A program made the position numbers and the translations under genes. A stretch of DNA of 64,000 nucleotides from Terrisporobacter petrolearius (GTDB taxonomy: Bacteria > Bacillota > Clostridia > Peptostreptococcales > Peptostreptococcaceae), in assembly GCF_020748185.1 (NCBI RefSeq), contig NZ_JAHZMO010000008.1:1-64000 (forward strand). Direction: 5' to 3'. The notes beneath the pieces were generated by a model. That model was not told the origin of the DNA. It saw only the letters and a program-made list of their open reading frames with translations, and made no database searches. This document shows, piece after piece, positions 1 through 7,508 of the stretch; positions within the stretch are counted from its first letter, which is position 1; the number at the start of each line of letters is the position of its first letter.

Positions 1-117
1 ATATTAATTTGTCCTATTAAATTTAAAATCATGGCTATCCCTCCCGGGATAAGGATAGCAGAAATTTGTATAATTTTGTACATTTTTATATTCCATTTTA
101 TGTACATCTATATAGTA
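1..117. other. Noncoding start of window with short hairpin
   Basis: No open reading frame is supported here. A hairpin with arms GCTATCC and GGATAGC lies at about 35-60, slightly richer in GC than its surroundings. It is 3' of the small membrane gene that follows on the minus strand but lacks an adjacent T-run, so I do not call it a terminator. Confidence 0.3.
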
Positions 118-354
118 TCATTTACAATTATATATCTTACAGAATACTAAAATTATTAAAAAATAACCTGTAAAAAATATAATAGCATTAATAATATCAC
201 TTGAAGATAATCCCTCAGTTCGTTCAAAAATTTGAATCAGTAAAAGTGATATACATGTTACTAAAAATATTAATATGGCTCCACAAAAATTAAAAAAATA
301 TTTTGGTAATAAACTAATTACTCCCTGTTTTTTTTCCTCATCTACAGTGTTCAT
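118..354 (-). CDS. Small two-helix membrane protein
   Basis: This 78-residue protein has a short charged N-terminus followed by two hydrophobic segments at about residues 20-42 and 55-73, ending in a short Cys/Lys tail. An AAGGGGG ribosome site sits a few bases before the ATG, which supports a real gene. No family is recognised. It could be a membrane accessory protein or an orphan immunity-type protein; nothing nearby decides this. It stands alone: the next gene on the same strand starts more than 500 bases upstream and a terminator hairpin lies between. Confidence 0.55.
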   Translation of the reverse strand: MNTVDEEKKQGVISLLPKYFFNFCGAILIFLVTCISLLLIQIFERTEGLSSSDIINAIIFFTGYFLIILVFCKIYNCK

Positions 355-470
355 AAGTCCCCCTTAAAATAATTTAATTCAACACAATCGTAGCACTAAT
401 TTTTCTAAAGGCTATATTTATTACGAAATCGTTAAGTTATTCTCCACCTTTCCTAGACCTTTGTGTAAGT

Positions 471-506
471 AAAAAAGGCATACACGTTTTTGTGTATGCC
501 TTTTTG
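471..506. terminator. Bidirectional terminator hairpin
   Basis: Arms GGCATACAC and GTGTATGCC with a six-base loop are flanked by six A on one side and five T on the other, so it can work in both directions. Closely related hairpins occur near 23726 and 51275. Confidence 0.7.
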
Positions 507-602
507 ATACTTTATTTTTAGGCTATGTTAGCTTTATCAAGAGTAAATCTAAAATAATATTAGAACAACTTAATCTTAACAGATTATATATGTGTAGTCC
601 GT

Positions 603-619
603 AATATATTAAAATTGCG
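603..619. repeat. 17-bp direct repeat, copy 1
   Basis: AATATATTAAAATTGCG occurs here and again at 1127-1143, bracketing the DUF2442/DUF4160 locus. Both copies sit inside a weak inverted repeat with arms of the type GTTCxCAAT/ATTGCGAAC. Confidence 0.6.
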
Positions 620-637
620 TACTTTAATTAACGTAAA

Positions 638-677
638 AATACCCCTAGAATCAATGGATTAGATACTAAGGGTATTA
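638..677 (-). terminator. Terminator of the DUF2442 gene
   Basis: Arms AATACCC(C)TAG and CTA(A)GGGTATT form a hairpin that on the minus strand is followed by TTTTT, a few bases beyond the stop of the gene at 682-927. Confidence 0.65.
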
Positions 678-681
678 CCTA

Positions 682-927
682 TTAGTTATTATTATATGGA
701 ATACTATCTTCATATAATGTTTCTGGGTCTATATCTGCTTCATTTGGCCATTCTATAGAATCAAAGCTTACTTTAACTGCTTTAAATAAATTTTCATCTT
801 TTAAGTCTTTAAATATCCCCTGATTTAGATATGGGTTCATATCAAATAACTTAACTTCTTTATTTTCAAAAGTTAATATTAATTTATAATTATCTATTGC
901 CTTAACATCTTTAACAGCTAAATACAT
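682..927 (-). CDS. DUF2442 family protein
   Basis: This 81-residue protein opens with a beta-rich segment (LAVKDVKAIDNYKLILTF) and has the FDMNPYL and FDSIEWPNEADIDPETLY signatures of DUF2442. Family members are usually encoded directly after a DUF4160 protein, and the pair is often described as a putative toxin-antitoxin-like unit; the function is unproven. Here the DUF4160 gene just upstream survives only as a C-terminal fragment, so this partner is orphaned. A GGGGTGATT ribosome site lies just before the ATG. Confidence 0.8.
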   Translation of the reverse strand: MYLAVKDVKAIDNYKLILTFENKEVKLFDMNPYLNQGIFKDLKDENLFKAVKVSFDSIEWPNEADIDPETLYEDSIPYNNN

Positions 928-938
928 ATAATCACCCC

Positions 939-1079
939 TTACTTTAACGGTTCTATTTTAAATGGTAGTTCACTATTCATAGCTATTTCCCAATTTGCTA
1001 ATAATTCATCTTGATGTGGTTCTGCCCAAGCAAGAACTAATCTAAGTTGTTTTTTAGGTAATTTACCATCTATTATACA
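939..1079 (-). pseudogene. DUF4160 remnant, N-terminally truncated
   Basis: The minus strand encodes about 46 residues, IIDGKLPKKQLRLVLAWAEP then HQDELLANWE and a PFKIEPLK end, which match the C-terminal half of DUF4160 proteins. Reading upstream meets an in-frame TAG at 1080-1082 and the N-terminal half with the start codon is missing. It ends 12 bases before the DUF2442 ATG, the normal gene order for this pair. I infer a broken operon partner. Confidence 0.75.
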
Positions 1080-1126
1080 CTAATGTATTATAATTAAAAA
1101 CATATCATAATACAATTTACGTTCAC

Positions 1127-1143
1127 AATATATTAAAATTGCG
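1127..1143. repeat. 17-bp direct repeat, copy 2
   Basis: Identical to 603-619. Here the flanks make a 9-bp inverted repeat with one G-T pair (GTTCACAAT at 1121, ATTGCGAAC at 1138). Confidence 0.6.
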
Positions 1144-1172
1144 AACTATTTTTTTCTACAATCTAATAATAC

Positions 1173-1463
1173 TTACTTCAAATTTAGAGAATCCTTATCA
1201 ATTTCATTATATAAAGCATATCCACTAATTAATACTCCAAATCCACCGACTAAAGAAATTACTACTCCACAAGTTCTATAACTTATTGTACTATCTTCAA
1301 CAATGCTTTCATATTCATTAGTATCCATCATTCCGCCATTTTCTGTCATAGCCTTCATTCCTTTACTCTGCCCAATCTCTGCTGATGAAAATATTAATAT
1401 AATCCCAATTACAAATGTAATTCCCGTAACTATTAAAGAATTTATAGCAATTTTGGTTTTCAT
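1173..1463 (-). CDS. Small two-helix membrane protein
   Basis: This 96-residue protein has a hydrophobic helix at about residues 8-28, a hydrophilic Met/Glu-rich loop at about 30-60 and a second helix at about 63-85. A strong AAGGGGGAG ribosome site precedes the ATG. No family is recognised. The loop contains GMKAMTENGGMMD, so it is Met-rich, but no metal role can be claimed. It is an isolated gene between the broken DUF4160 unit and a recombinase fragment. Confidence 0.55.
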   Translation of the reverse strand: MKTKIAINSLIVTGITFVIGIILIFSSAEIGQSKGMKAMTENGGMMDTNEYESIVEDSTISYRTCGVVISLVGGFGVLISGYALYNEIDKDSLNLK

Positions 1464-1481
1464 ATGCTCCCCCTTAACTCA

Positions 1482-1757
1482 TTAATTCACACTATATAAC
1501 AATTGTGAAGTGGTAGGTACTTGTGATTGTTGATACCTTAAAGTTTCAATACGTTCTCTATTTAACTTTATCAAACAATGGTGCTTCAATTCTAAAACAT
1601 CTGATATTCTAAGCCCAGTTTTTAACATAATATAAACTATTAGAATAATATCTTTATGAATATTATGCTCATTTTCTATGTCCAAAACCTTTTTCTGGTG
1701 CCCACTCACATTCTTCATTAATATAGAATTTATTATTACACATCTCGTCTCCATCAC
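1482..1757 (-). pseudogene. Tyrosine recombinase fragment
   Basis: Residues 44-65 of the 91-residue frame contain MLKTGLRISDVLELKHHCLI, the box I region of tyrosine recombinases (catalytic Arg in GLRISD). The following box II His-x-x-Arg and Tyr nucleophile are absent, and the last 25 residues do not continue the family pattern. The product would be about a quarter of a normal integrase. It is most likely a relic of a Tn554-like or phage integrase, and marks past mobile-element activity next to the direct repeats at 603 and 1127. Confidence 0.7.
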
Positions 1758-1891
1758 CCAATGTTTTATCTCGCAAAAATCCGTTTTTTAGATAGTGTGA
1801 CGTTAAATAATCTTATATAAATTTCATATTTATCATATGGTATCAAATACTTCTTTATTTTTTATTATATATCAATTGCAAAATAACTTCA

Positions 1892-3148
1892 TTATATTTG
1901 ATCCTTCCAAAACTTTTCCACATTAACTACTTCATGATTTAATCTAGAATATTCCCCTGCAAATGCCATTATATGACTCTCCACAGAAGTAATTGCACTA
2001 GTTTTTACTTCCTTATTATTTGAACTTACGGCTTTCACAAACTCTTCCATTAGTTTAAAATCCCCTCCACCATGACCACTTTTTACCACCTTAGGATGAA
2101 TTACTGTGTGGTGGTTATCTCCAAATTTATGCACCTCTATTACATTCTTGTGAAAATCCCCTCCTACTTCTCCATGGGAAAACATAAGCTTTATAGTTCT
2201 TGTGCAATCCTTTGTAAATGCACATAAGTTGAAAGTGGCAGTTATATTGTTTTCAAACTCCAATATACTTACCATATGATCCACCACGTTGTTGTCACAT
2301 TTGTACACACATCTTCCATAGGGGCCAGTAGTTATAGCCTTTGCCAAATTTTCTTTTGTAGGGTTGGCATCCACTGCATATAAAGATGCCTTAAGTACAT
2401 CATCTTCCAAATATATTTTCTTTGCACTATAGGGACAAGCTTCCTCAGCTGCACAGTCCACACATTTATTTGCCATGTTTTCCTTGAAGCTTTCTTCTTT
2501 CATATGACTTAGACTTCCAAAGGAGGATATATATTTGCAACTTTTCCCTGTTAACCATAATAATATATCCATATCATGACAACTTTTAGCCAATATTAGC
2601 GGACTTGTTTCATGGCTATTTCTCCAGTTTCCGCGTGTATAGCTATGTGCAAAATGATAATATCCTATGTTTTCATTGTGTTGTATGCTTATAAGGTCAC
2701 CTAATTCTTTGCTGTCCACTATTCTTTTTAGCTCACTGAAAAATGGTGTATATCTTAGAACGTGACATATGATAAACACTTGGTCTTTGTGTTTCTTTGC
2801 CAGTTGTCCTAGTTTGATTACTTCCTCCAGTTTATTTGACATGGGCTTTTCTAGTAACACATTATATCCTTTTTCTAGGGCTGTTTTAGTTGGTTCAAAA
2901 TGGGATTCATCACTGTTGGCTATTATTATTGCGTCTGCTAATTTAGGTTTTGATAAGAGCTCTTCATATGAGGAATATGTATTTTCTTCTTTTATATTGT
3001 ATCTATTTTTAAAGTTCTTTCTTTTTTCTTTGTTGGGTTCTGCAACTGCTACTATTTCTCCTAGGTTGGGGTTTCCCAATAGATAGGGTGCGTAGGCATT
3101 CATCCCCCTTGATCCTGCTCCTATTACAGCAACTGATATTTTTTTCAT
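1892..3148 (-). CDS. Gfo/Idh/MocA family oxidoreductase
   Basis: A 418-residue NAD(P)-dependent dehydrogenase-like protein. The Rossmann motif VIGAGSRG is at residues 8-15, the EKP motif that holds the nicotinamide-proximal Lys is at 100-102, and a CHD of the substrate domain is at 190-192. It also has a cysteine cluster C229-x2-C232-x5-C238 not needed for the usual fold, possibly a structural metal site. The substrate is probably a sugar, inositol or related polyol but cannot be fixed from sequence. A GGGTGGAG ribosome site precedes the ATG. No other sugar genes are adjacent. A collapsed piece of a second copy of this gene lies at 4519-4592. Confidence 0.9.
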   Translation of the reverse strand: MKKISVAVIGAGSRGMNAYAPYLLGNPNLGEIVAVAEPNKEKRKNFKNRYNIKEENTYSSYEELLSKPKLADAIIIANSDESHFEPTKTALEKGYNVLLEKPMSNKLEEVIKLGQLAKKHKDQVFIICHVLRYTPFFSELKRIVDSKELGDLISIQHNENIGYYHFAHSYTRGNWRNSHETSPLILAKSCHDMDILLWLTGKSCKYISSFGSLSHMKEESFKENMANKCVDCAAEEACPYSAKKIYLEDDVLKASLYAVDANPTKENLAKAITTGPYGRCVYKCDNNVVDHMVSILEFENNITATFNLCAFTKDCTRTIKLMFSHGEVGGDFHKNVIEVHKFGDNHHTVIHPKVVKSGHGGGDFKLMEEFVKAVSSNNKEVKTSAITSVESHIMAFAGEYSRLNHEVVNVEKFWKDQI

Positions 3149-3385
3149 ACTATCTCCACCCTTAATTTGTATTATAGGTAATTGTTTCCTTCTATTTATA
3201 TATTCATATAAACATAATTAAAATGAGAAAAATTTAAGCTTTTAATTAATATTTTTGTCTTAAGATTTGTTTAGATACTGAACAATTTGTTGTTCTTATC
3301 AAAACTCATTGTTACAATATGGTTAATATGTAATTTTTTACATTATTGTAAATATTATAATTTATTCTAAAGGAGTATAAATTTC

Positions 3386-4432
3386 ATGAAAAAAAAATTG
3401 GTAATTCCATTTATAGTTGTACTTAGTCTATTTTTTTATATAGTATCCTCAAATATTAATAAAGAAGTTTCTGATTATGACTATGGTGTAGTATATAGCT
3501 TGACTCACTCCAAGTCTAGAATAGTAACATATGATAAAAGTGGGAAGCTAATCGACGATAAAAAATTGAAATTTAGAGGAGTTAATCTAGGTGGTTTTAC
3601 TGAGGTCGGTTTAAAAAACGGTGATGATATTTATTATGTAGATCCAATTTATAAAAACCATATTAATAATTATATAGTTAAAATAAATATGAATACATTA
3701 AAAGCCAAGGAGGTTGATGCTTATAATATTTCTCCTACAATTTTTTGCATAGATGATAAATACGCTTACACAGGTGCTTCTAATGCACAAGGAACACAAA
3801 TTAATAAAACAGATATTAAAAAAAATAAAGTGATTGAATCTACAAAAATTGATGATGCAGGATGTTTCTTATTAGAAAATAAAGATAAGCTTTATTCTAT
3901 AAATAATAACAGTGATACAGAAAAAAATTGTCATACTAATTTATATATTTTAAATAAATCTAATTTAAAAGTTAGTGATACTATTGATTTAGGCGAATCA
4001 ACTTATGTGTCTGACGCTAAAATAATAGGTGAAAATATGTATGCATTACTATATTGTGATGGAAATGATGAATACTCAAACATAATGCTGAAAATAAATT
4101 TAAAAGAAAAATCTATAGAAAAAATTAAGTTACCATTTAAATACTTAGCACGTATGCATTTACACAATAATAATCTATATGTAGTTGAATATGAATCACA
4201 TGATAATGATACTGGAAATAGAATTGCTAAAATTGATTTGAAGAATATTGAAAATATCAAAGTATTTAAAAGTAAAAACAAAAGCAGTTGTAGTTATATT
4301 CATGACAATAAATTTATATCTTGTGATGGAGAATATATATATACTTATAATATTGATGATTTTAAACTATTAGATAAATTCGAAATTAAGCAATTTGATG
4401 ATTTGAATTTTGTGTCTTTTTACATAAAATAA
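3386..4432 (+). CDS. Exported hypothetical protein, possible beta-propeller
   Basis: This 348-residue protein starts with a signal or anchor (MKKKLVIPFIVVLSLFFYIV) and then has repeated beta-strand segments with spaced Tyr-Asp and Lys-Ile patterns (for example NLYILNKSNL, NLYVVEYESH, YIYTYNIDDFKLL), which resemble propeller blades of the YncE or SMP-30 type. No catalytic motif is seen and no family is recognised with certainty. The AAAGGAG ribosome site is 10 bases before the ATG. It is the only gene on the plus strand in this neighbourhood and ends in a good terminator. Confidence 0.75.
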   Translation: MKKKLVIPFIVVLSLFFYIVSSNINKEVSDYDYGVVYSLTHSKSRIVTYDKSGKLIDDKKLKFRGVNLGGFTEVGLKNGDDIYYVDPIYKNHINNYIVKINMNTLKAKEVDAYNISPTIFCIDDKYAYTGASNAQGTQINKTDIKKNKVIESTKIDDAGCFLLENKDKLYSINNNSDTEKNCHTNLYILNKSNLKVSDTIDLGESTYVSDAKIIGENMYALLYCDGNDEYSNIMLKINLKEKSIEKIKLPFKYLARMHLHNNNLYVVEYESHDNDTGNRIAKIDLKNIENIKVFKSKNKSSCSYIHDNKFISCDGEYIYTYNIDDFKLLDKFEIKQFDDLNFVSFYIK

Positions 4433-4446
4433 AGAATGCATAAAAT

Positions 4447-4490
4447 TAAGGCCCTTTAAATCCGAATAAGTGGATTTTAAGGCCTTTTTT
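4447..4490 (+). terminator. Strong intrinsic terminator
   Basis: Arms AAGGCC(C)TTTAAATCC and GGATTTTAAGGCC pair over about 15 bp with an eight-base loop and are followed by six T, directly after the exported protein gene. Confidence 0.85.
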
Positions 4491-4518
4491 AGCATTCTAA
4501 TAAAAAATACCATATAAC

Positions 4519-4592
4519 ATTATTTAAACTTACGGCTTTTACAAATTTTTTGTAGGATTGACATCCACTGAATATAAATATGCCTTAAGTTT
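4519..4592 (-). pseudogene. Collapsed relic of the Gfo/Idh/MocA gene
   Basis: Two blocks match the intact gene at 1892-3148. Positions 4548-4590 match 2354-2396 with about four differences, and 4528-4545 match 2024-2041 with one. The minus-strand frame reads LKAYLYSVDVNPTKNL followed by a stop and then KAV, equivalent to two distant parts of the parent protein brought together by an internal deletion of about 310 bp. This shows a former second copy that decayed. Confidence 0.8.
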
Positions 4593-4596
4593 CTTT

Positions 4597-5193
4597 TTAT
4601 TCATGAAAGTAATGATATGGATCATCAGGATCTAAATATCCTGGATTTATAACATTGCCATATTCATCTCTACCATTATCATCTCTATAATCATCATATG
4701 GACATTCATTTTCCCATTCAAAATACAATGTTTCTTTTATATCTTCATGAATTTCATCTAAGGTAGCTATTAAATTGTTCACGTTTTTAAAATAAGTTTT
4801 CATTCTTTCAATTTCGAATTTTGAGAAATAGTGATTTATATTTACAGCCTCAGGCCTTTTATTAATGCTTATTGTTTTATATGTTTCTGTTATTGCATTT
4901 ACATAATCTCTTTGCCTTTTACTTTTATCTTCTGTATATTTATATAATTCATATTTTACACTACTTTTAATATCTTCCTGTGTTCCATTGCATAATCTGT
5001 TCATTATTTCTGATAACTCAGAAGTTATAAGTCTTACCTCTCCACATAATTCATAACATATAATATCATATATTTTGTCATATAATTCTTTATTTGAAAA
5101 TTCTTCTCTAATTTCCTCGTGTATATCTTTAATTCTTCTTCTTCTAGTAGATTGTCCACTTAAATTTGGATTTTCATCTGAACTTTCCAACAT
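4597..5193 (-). CDS. Hypothetical charged helical protein
   Basis: This 198-residue soluble protein is rich in Glu, Lys and Arg in a helical central part (about residues 20-165), has RRRRIKDIHEEIREEF near the N-terminus and ends in an acidic, Tyr/Pro/Asp-rich tail (PYDDYRDDN, DPDDPYHYF). No signal peptide, membrane segment or known domain is seen. A TAGGGGGT ribosome site supports the start. Its 3' end almost touches the collapsed oxidoreductase relic, so it may have arrived with, or survived beside, a rearrangement. Confidence 0.6.
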   Translation of the reverse strand: MLESSDENPNLSGQSTRRRRIKDIHEEIREEFSNKELYDKIYDIICYELCGEVRLITSELSEIMNRLCNGTQEDIKSSVKYELYKYTEDKSKRQRDYVNAITETYKTISINKRPEAVNINHYFSKFEIERMKTYFKNVNNLIATLDEIHEDIKETLYFEWENECPYDDYRDDNGRDEYGNVINPGYLDPDDPYHYFHE

Positions 5194-5567
5194 AATGCAT
5201 ACCCCCTAATAATAATTATTTGCACTTACAAGTTCTATCCTGTTTGCCTAATAACTCTATATTCATATGTTAATTTATTTACCATTATGTTACTAAAAAT
5301 CTAAATAAATTTAGCTGAATATAAGGATGCACTTGAAAATGACGAGGCTATAGATATAGATTTATAAGAAAATTTGATTAAATAACTCTCTTAATAATAA
5401 AAGAGAGCTATGGTATTTAAAAGTATATAGGTTACTTAATATATTCTAAAATCAAACAGGTATCTAATATTACTTAGTTATGTAAGATATTTGTTTGATT
5501 TTTATGCATTATGCTATGATTAAATTAATAATTAATATAAATATAAATAAAAAAAGGGGGATTTATT
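5194..5567. other. Intergenic stretch with hairpins and a coding relic
   Basis: A plus-strand reading frame at 5305-5369 gives LAEYKDALENDEAIDIDL and a stop, a plausible C-terminal gene scrap with no start. A short hairpin (CTCTCTT/AAGAGAG) lies at about 5384-5407. A longer inverted repeat with arms AAATCAAACA and TGTTTGATTT lies at about 5448-5503, ending 65 bases before the small peptide gene; it may be a terminator or a structured leader. Confidence 0.4.
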
Positions 5568-5693
5568 ATGGAATTAGCAAATAGCACTTGTTATGCCTTT
5601 GGAATATCTACAACTTTTGTTTATATAGCTTTAAGCATAGTAATTATAGTTGCAGGAGTTTTTTTATATAAAAAATTAAAGAATAAAAAGTAA
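5568..5693 (+). CDS. 41-residue single-helix membrane peptide
   Basis: Too short for many gene callers. The product begins MELANSTCYAFGIS, has one hydrophobic helix at about residues 16-35 (FVYIALSIVIIVAGVFLY) and a basic tail KKLKNKK. A GGGGG ribosome site sits eight bases before the ATG. A relative beginning MELTTSTTNAFGIS is present at 25813, which argues for a real family. Size, one helix and a Lys tail fit type I toxins, holin-like or sigma-regulated small membrane peptides; none can be chosen from sequence alone. Confidence 0.65.
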   Translation: MELANSTCYAFGISTTFVYIALSIVIIVAGVFLYKKLKNKK

Positions 5694-5811
5694 TATTTTA
5701 TTGAACAGAGCACCATACTTGTAATTTTAAGATATTCCATCACTCTATCCTTTGAAGTTTCTGTAAAAGTTTGTTTTTAAGATATTATTCTCATTTTCTA
5801 TAATTTTAGAT

Positions 5812-5852
5812 ATAAAAATAAGGCAAGTCATATTTTGTATAACTTGCCTTAC
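5812..5852 (-). terminator. Terminator of pepV
   Basis: Arms AAGGCAAGT and ACTTGCCTT with a 13-base loop; on the minus strand the hairpin runs into TTATTTTTAT about 60 bases after the pepV stop. Confidence 0.7.
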
Positions 5853-5908
5853 TCTTATTAATTTTATACCATAGCTGCCTTTTTATTAACTATATTATCT
5901 CAAATACA

Positions 5909-7258
5909 TTACTTTGAAAGTAACTCAAGTGCATTGGCATATATTTTAGCCAAAGTTATCAGATGATCTATTTTTATATATTCATGATTAGTATGTTCCA
6001 CAACTTCCTCTCCTGGAATGCATGGACCAAATGCTACTATATTATTAAGGTGTTTTGCATAAGTTCCTCCACCAATTGCAGTAGCCGCACTATCTCCATG
6101 GTAGAATTCACTATATACATCTGTTACAGTTTTTATAAGTCTACTATCCTTGCTCACATAAAGTGGTTTTGCATTTTCCACATTCTCTGCATCAAATCCT
6201 TGTAACTTAGCCAAGAAAGTTTCCAATATTCCTTTCTCAGTCTTTGTGCATGGGTATCTTAGGTCCATATGTACACGAAGTTTTCCATCTACAACCTCTA
6301 CAATACCCATATTTATTGTTAATGATCCTGTTTCATCTTCCATATCTACACCAAGTTCAGCTCCAAAAGTTCCTTCACATAAATACTTACGTAAAAATGC
6401 AAGTTTTTCTCCTTCTTTACCTTCAACAAGGTTGTTATCTACTAAATATTTAATTAATATGCCAATAGCATTTTTACCTGTATGTGGTATACTTCCATGA
6501 GCAGGAATACCCTTAGCTGATACAGTTACACTTTTATCAGCATTTTCTTTGCAAGTAATGTTTTGTGTCTCTGGACACGTTTTCCCAGTAATAATAGCTT
6601 CGGCTTTATCAGGAACAGCATTTACCACAATTCCACCAGCTATGTTCTTAATGTTTGAACCATCTGTCAAATCAAATGGAGTAGTTAGTTCAAAACGAAG
6701 AATTCCTTTTTCACCATAAATTGCTGGAAAATCAGCATCTGGTGTAAATCCGTAAATAGGTGCTTTTTCTCTTTCATTATAATACGCCATATCTTCACAA
6801 CCTGTTTCTTCATCACATCCAAAGATAATTCTAATTTTCTTAGAAGGCTTAAACCCTGATTCTTTAAGTGCTGCTAATGCAAACAAGGCTGCATTTATAG
6901 GTCCTTTATCATCAACAGTACCTCTTCCCCATAATTTATCATCAACTATTTCACCAGAATAAGGCCCATATTGCCATCCATCTCCCTCTGGAACTACATC
7001 CAAATGACCAAGAGCACAAACGTATTCTTCACCTTCGCCATATTCTGCATATCCATAGTAATTGTCTACGTTGGTTACTTTAAACCCTAGTTTTTCAGCA
7101 ATCTCAAGTTGTTTATTAAGGACTTTACATACTCCTTCACCAAATGGCATTCCTTTTTTAGGTGTATCTCTTACACTTTTAATTTTAACCACATCTTGTA
7201 CGGCTTTGATTAATTCTTCACTGTTTTTTTCAACGATTTCATTTAATTTATTATTCAT
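5909..7258 (-). CDS. pepV: Dipeptidase PepV, M20 family
   Basis: This 449-residue cytosolic zinc peptidase splits dipeptides and some tripeptides with a free N-terminus. Metal ligands and catalytic residues are visible: GHLDVVPEGDGW (H85, D87), RGTVDDKG (D116/D117), CDEETGCED (catalytic E150 and E151) and PDADFP. The lid domain separates these from the C-terminal HTNHEYI. Length is typical of Firmicute PepV. It stands alone with its own terminator; recycling of peptides for amino-acid fermentation is the likely role. Confidence 0.93.
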   Translation of the reverse strand: MNNKLNEIVEKNSEELIKAVQDVVKIKSVRDTPKKGMPFGEGVCKVLNKQLEIAEKLGFKVTNVDNYYGYAEYGEGEEYVCALGHLDVVPEGDGWQYGPYSGEIVDDKLWGRGTVDDKGPINAALFALAALKESGFKPSKKIRIIFGCDEETGCEDMAYYNEREKAPIYGFTPDADFPAIYGEKGILRFELTTPFDLTDGSNIKNIAGGIVVNAVPDKAEAIITGKTCPETQNITCKENADKSVTVSAKGIPAHGSIPHTGKNAIGILIKYLVDNNLVEGKEGEKLAFLRKYLCEGTFGAELGVDMEDETGSLTINMGIVEVVDGKLRVHMDLRYPCTKTEKGILETFLAKLQGFDAENVENAKPLYVSKDSRLIKTVTDVYSEFYHGDSAATAIGGGTYAKHLNNIVAFGPCIPGEEVVEHTNHEYIKIDHLITLAKIYANALELLSK

Positions 7259-7462
7259 TTCTTATACCCTCTTTCATAAAATAATCATATTTTATTTCAT
7301 TTAATCAGTAGTTATATTTTTTTTGTATAACTTAAGTGAAATTCTTATAATAATAAATCCTGATCATAAGTACTATGTTATATATTTTGTAATATACTAC
7401 CATTTATTATAGTACTCAATCTAGTCAAGAGTCAAATGGCATGGGATCTATCTAAATCTACA

Positions 7463-7496
7463 ATAAAAAAGTTGCTTATAATAGCAACTTTTTTAT
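7463..7496 (-). terminator. Terminator of hsdR operon
   Basis: Arms AAAAAAGTTGCT and AGCAACTTTTTT with a six-base loop lie 13 bases after the hsdR stop on the minus strand. Confidence 0.85.
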
Positions 7497-7508
7497 ATTA
7501 GAGTCCCC

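Noticed and set aside
6244-6500. Two plus-strand frames opposite pepV
   Set aside because: pepV has all catalytic motifs over the same stretch, so these are shadows.
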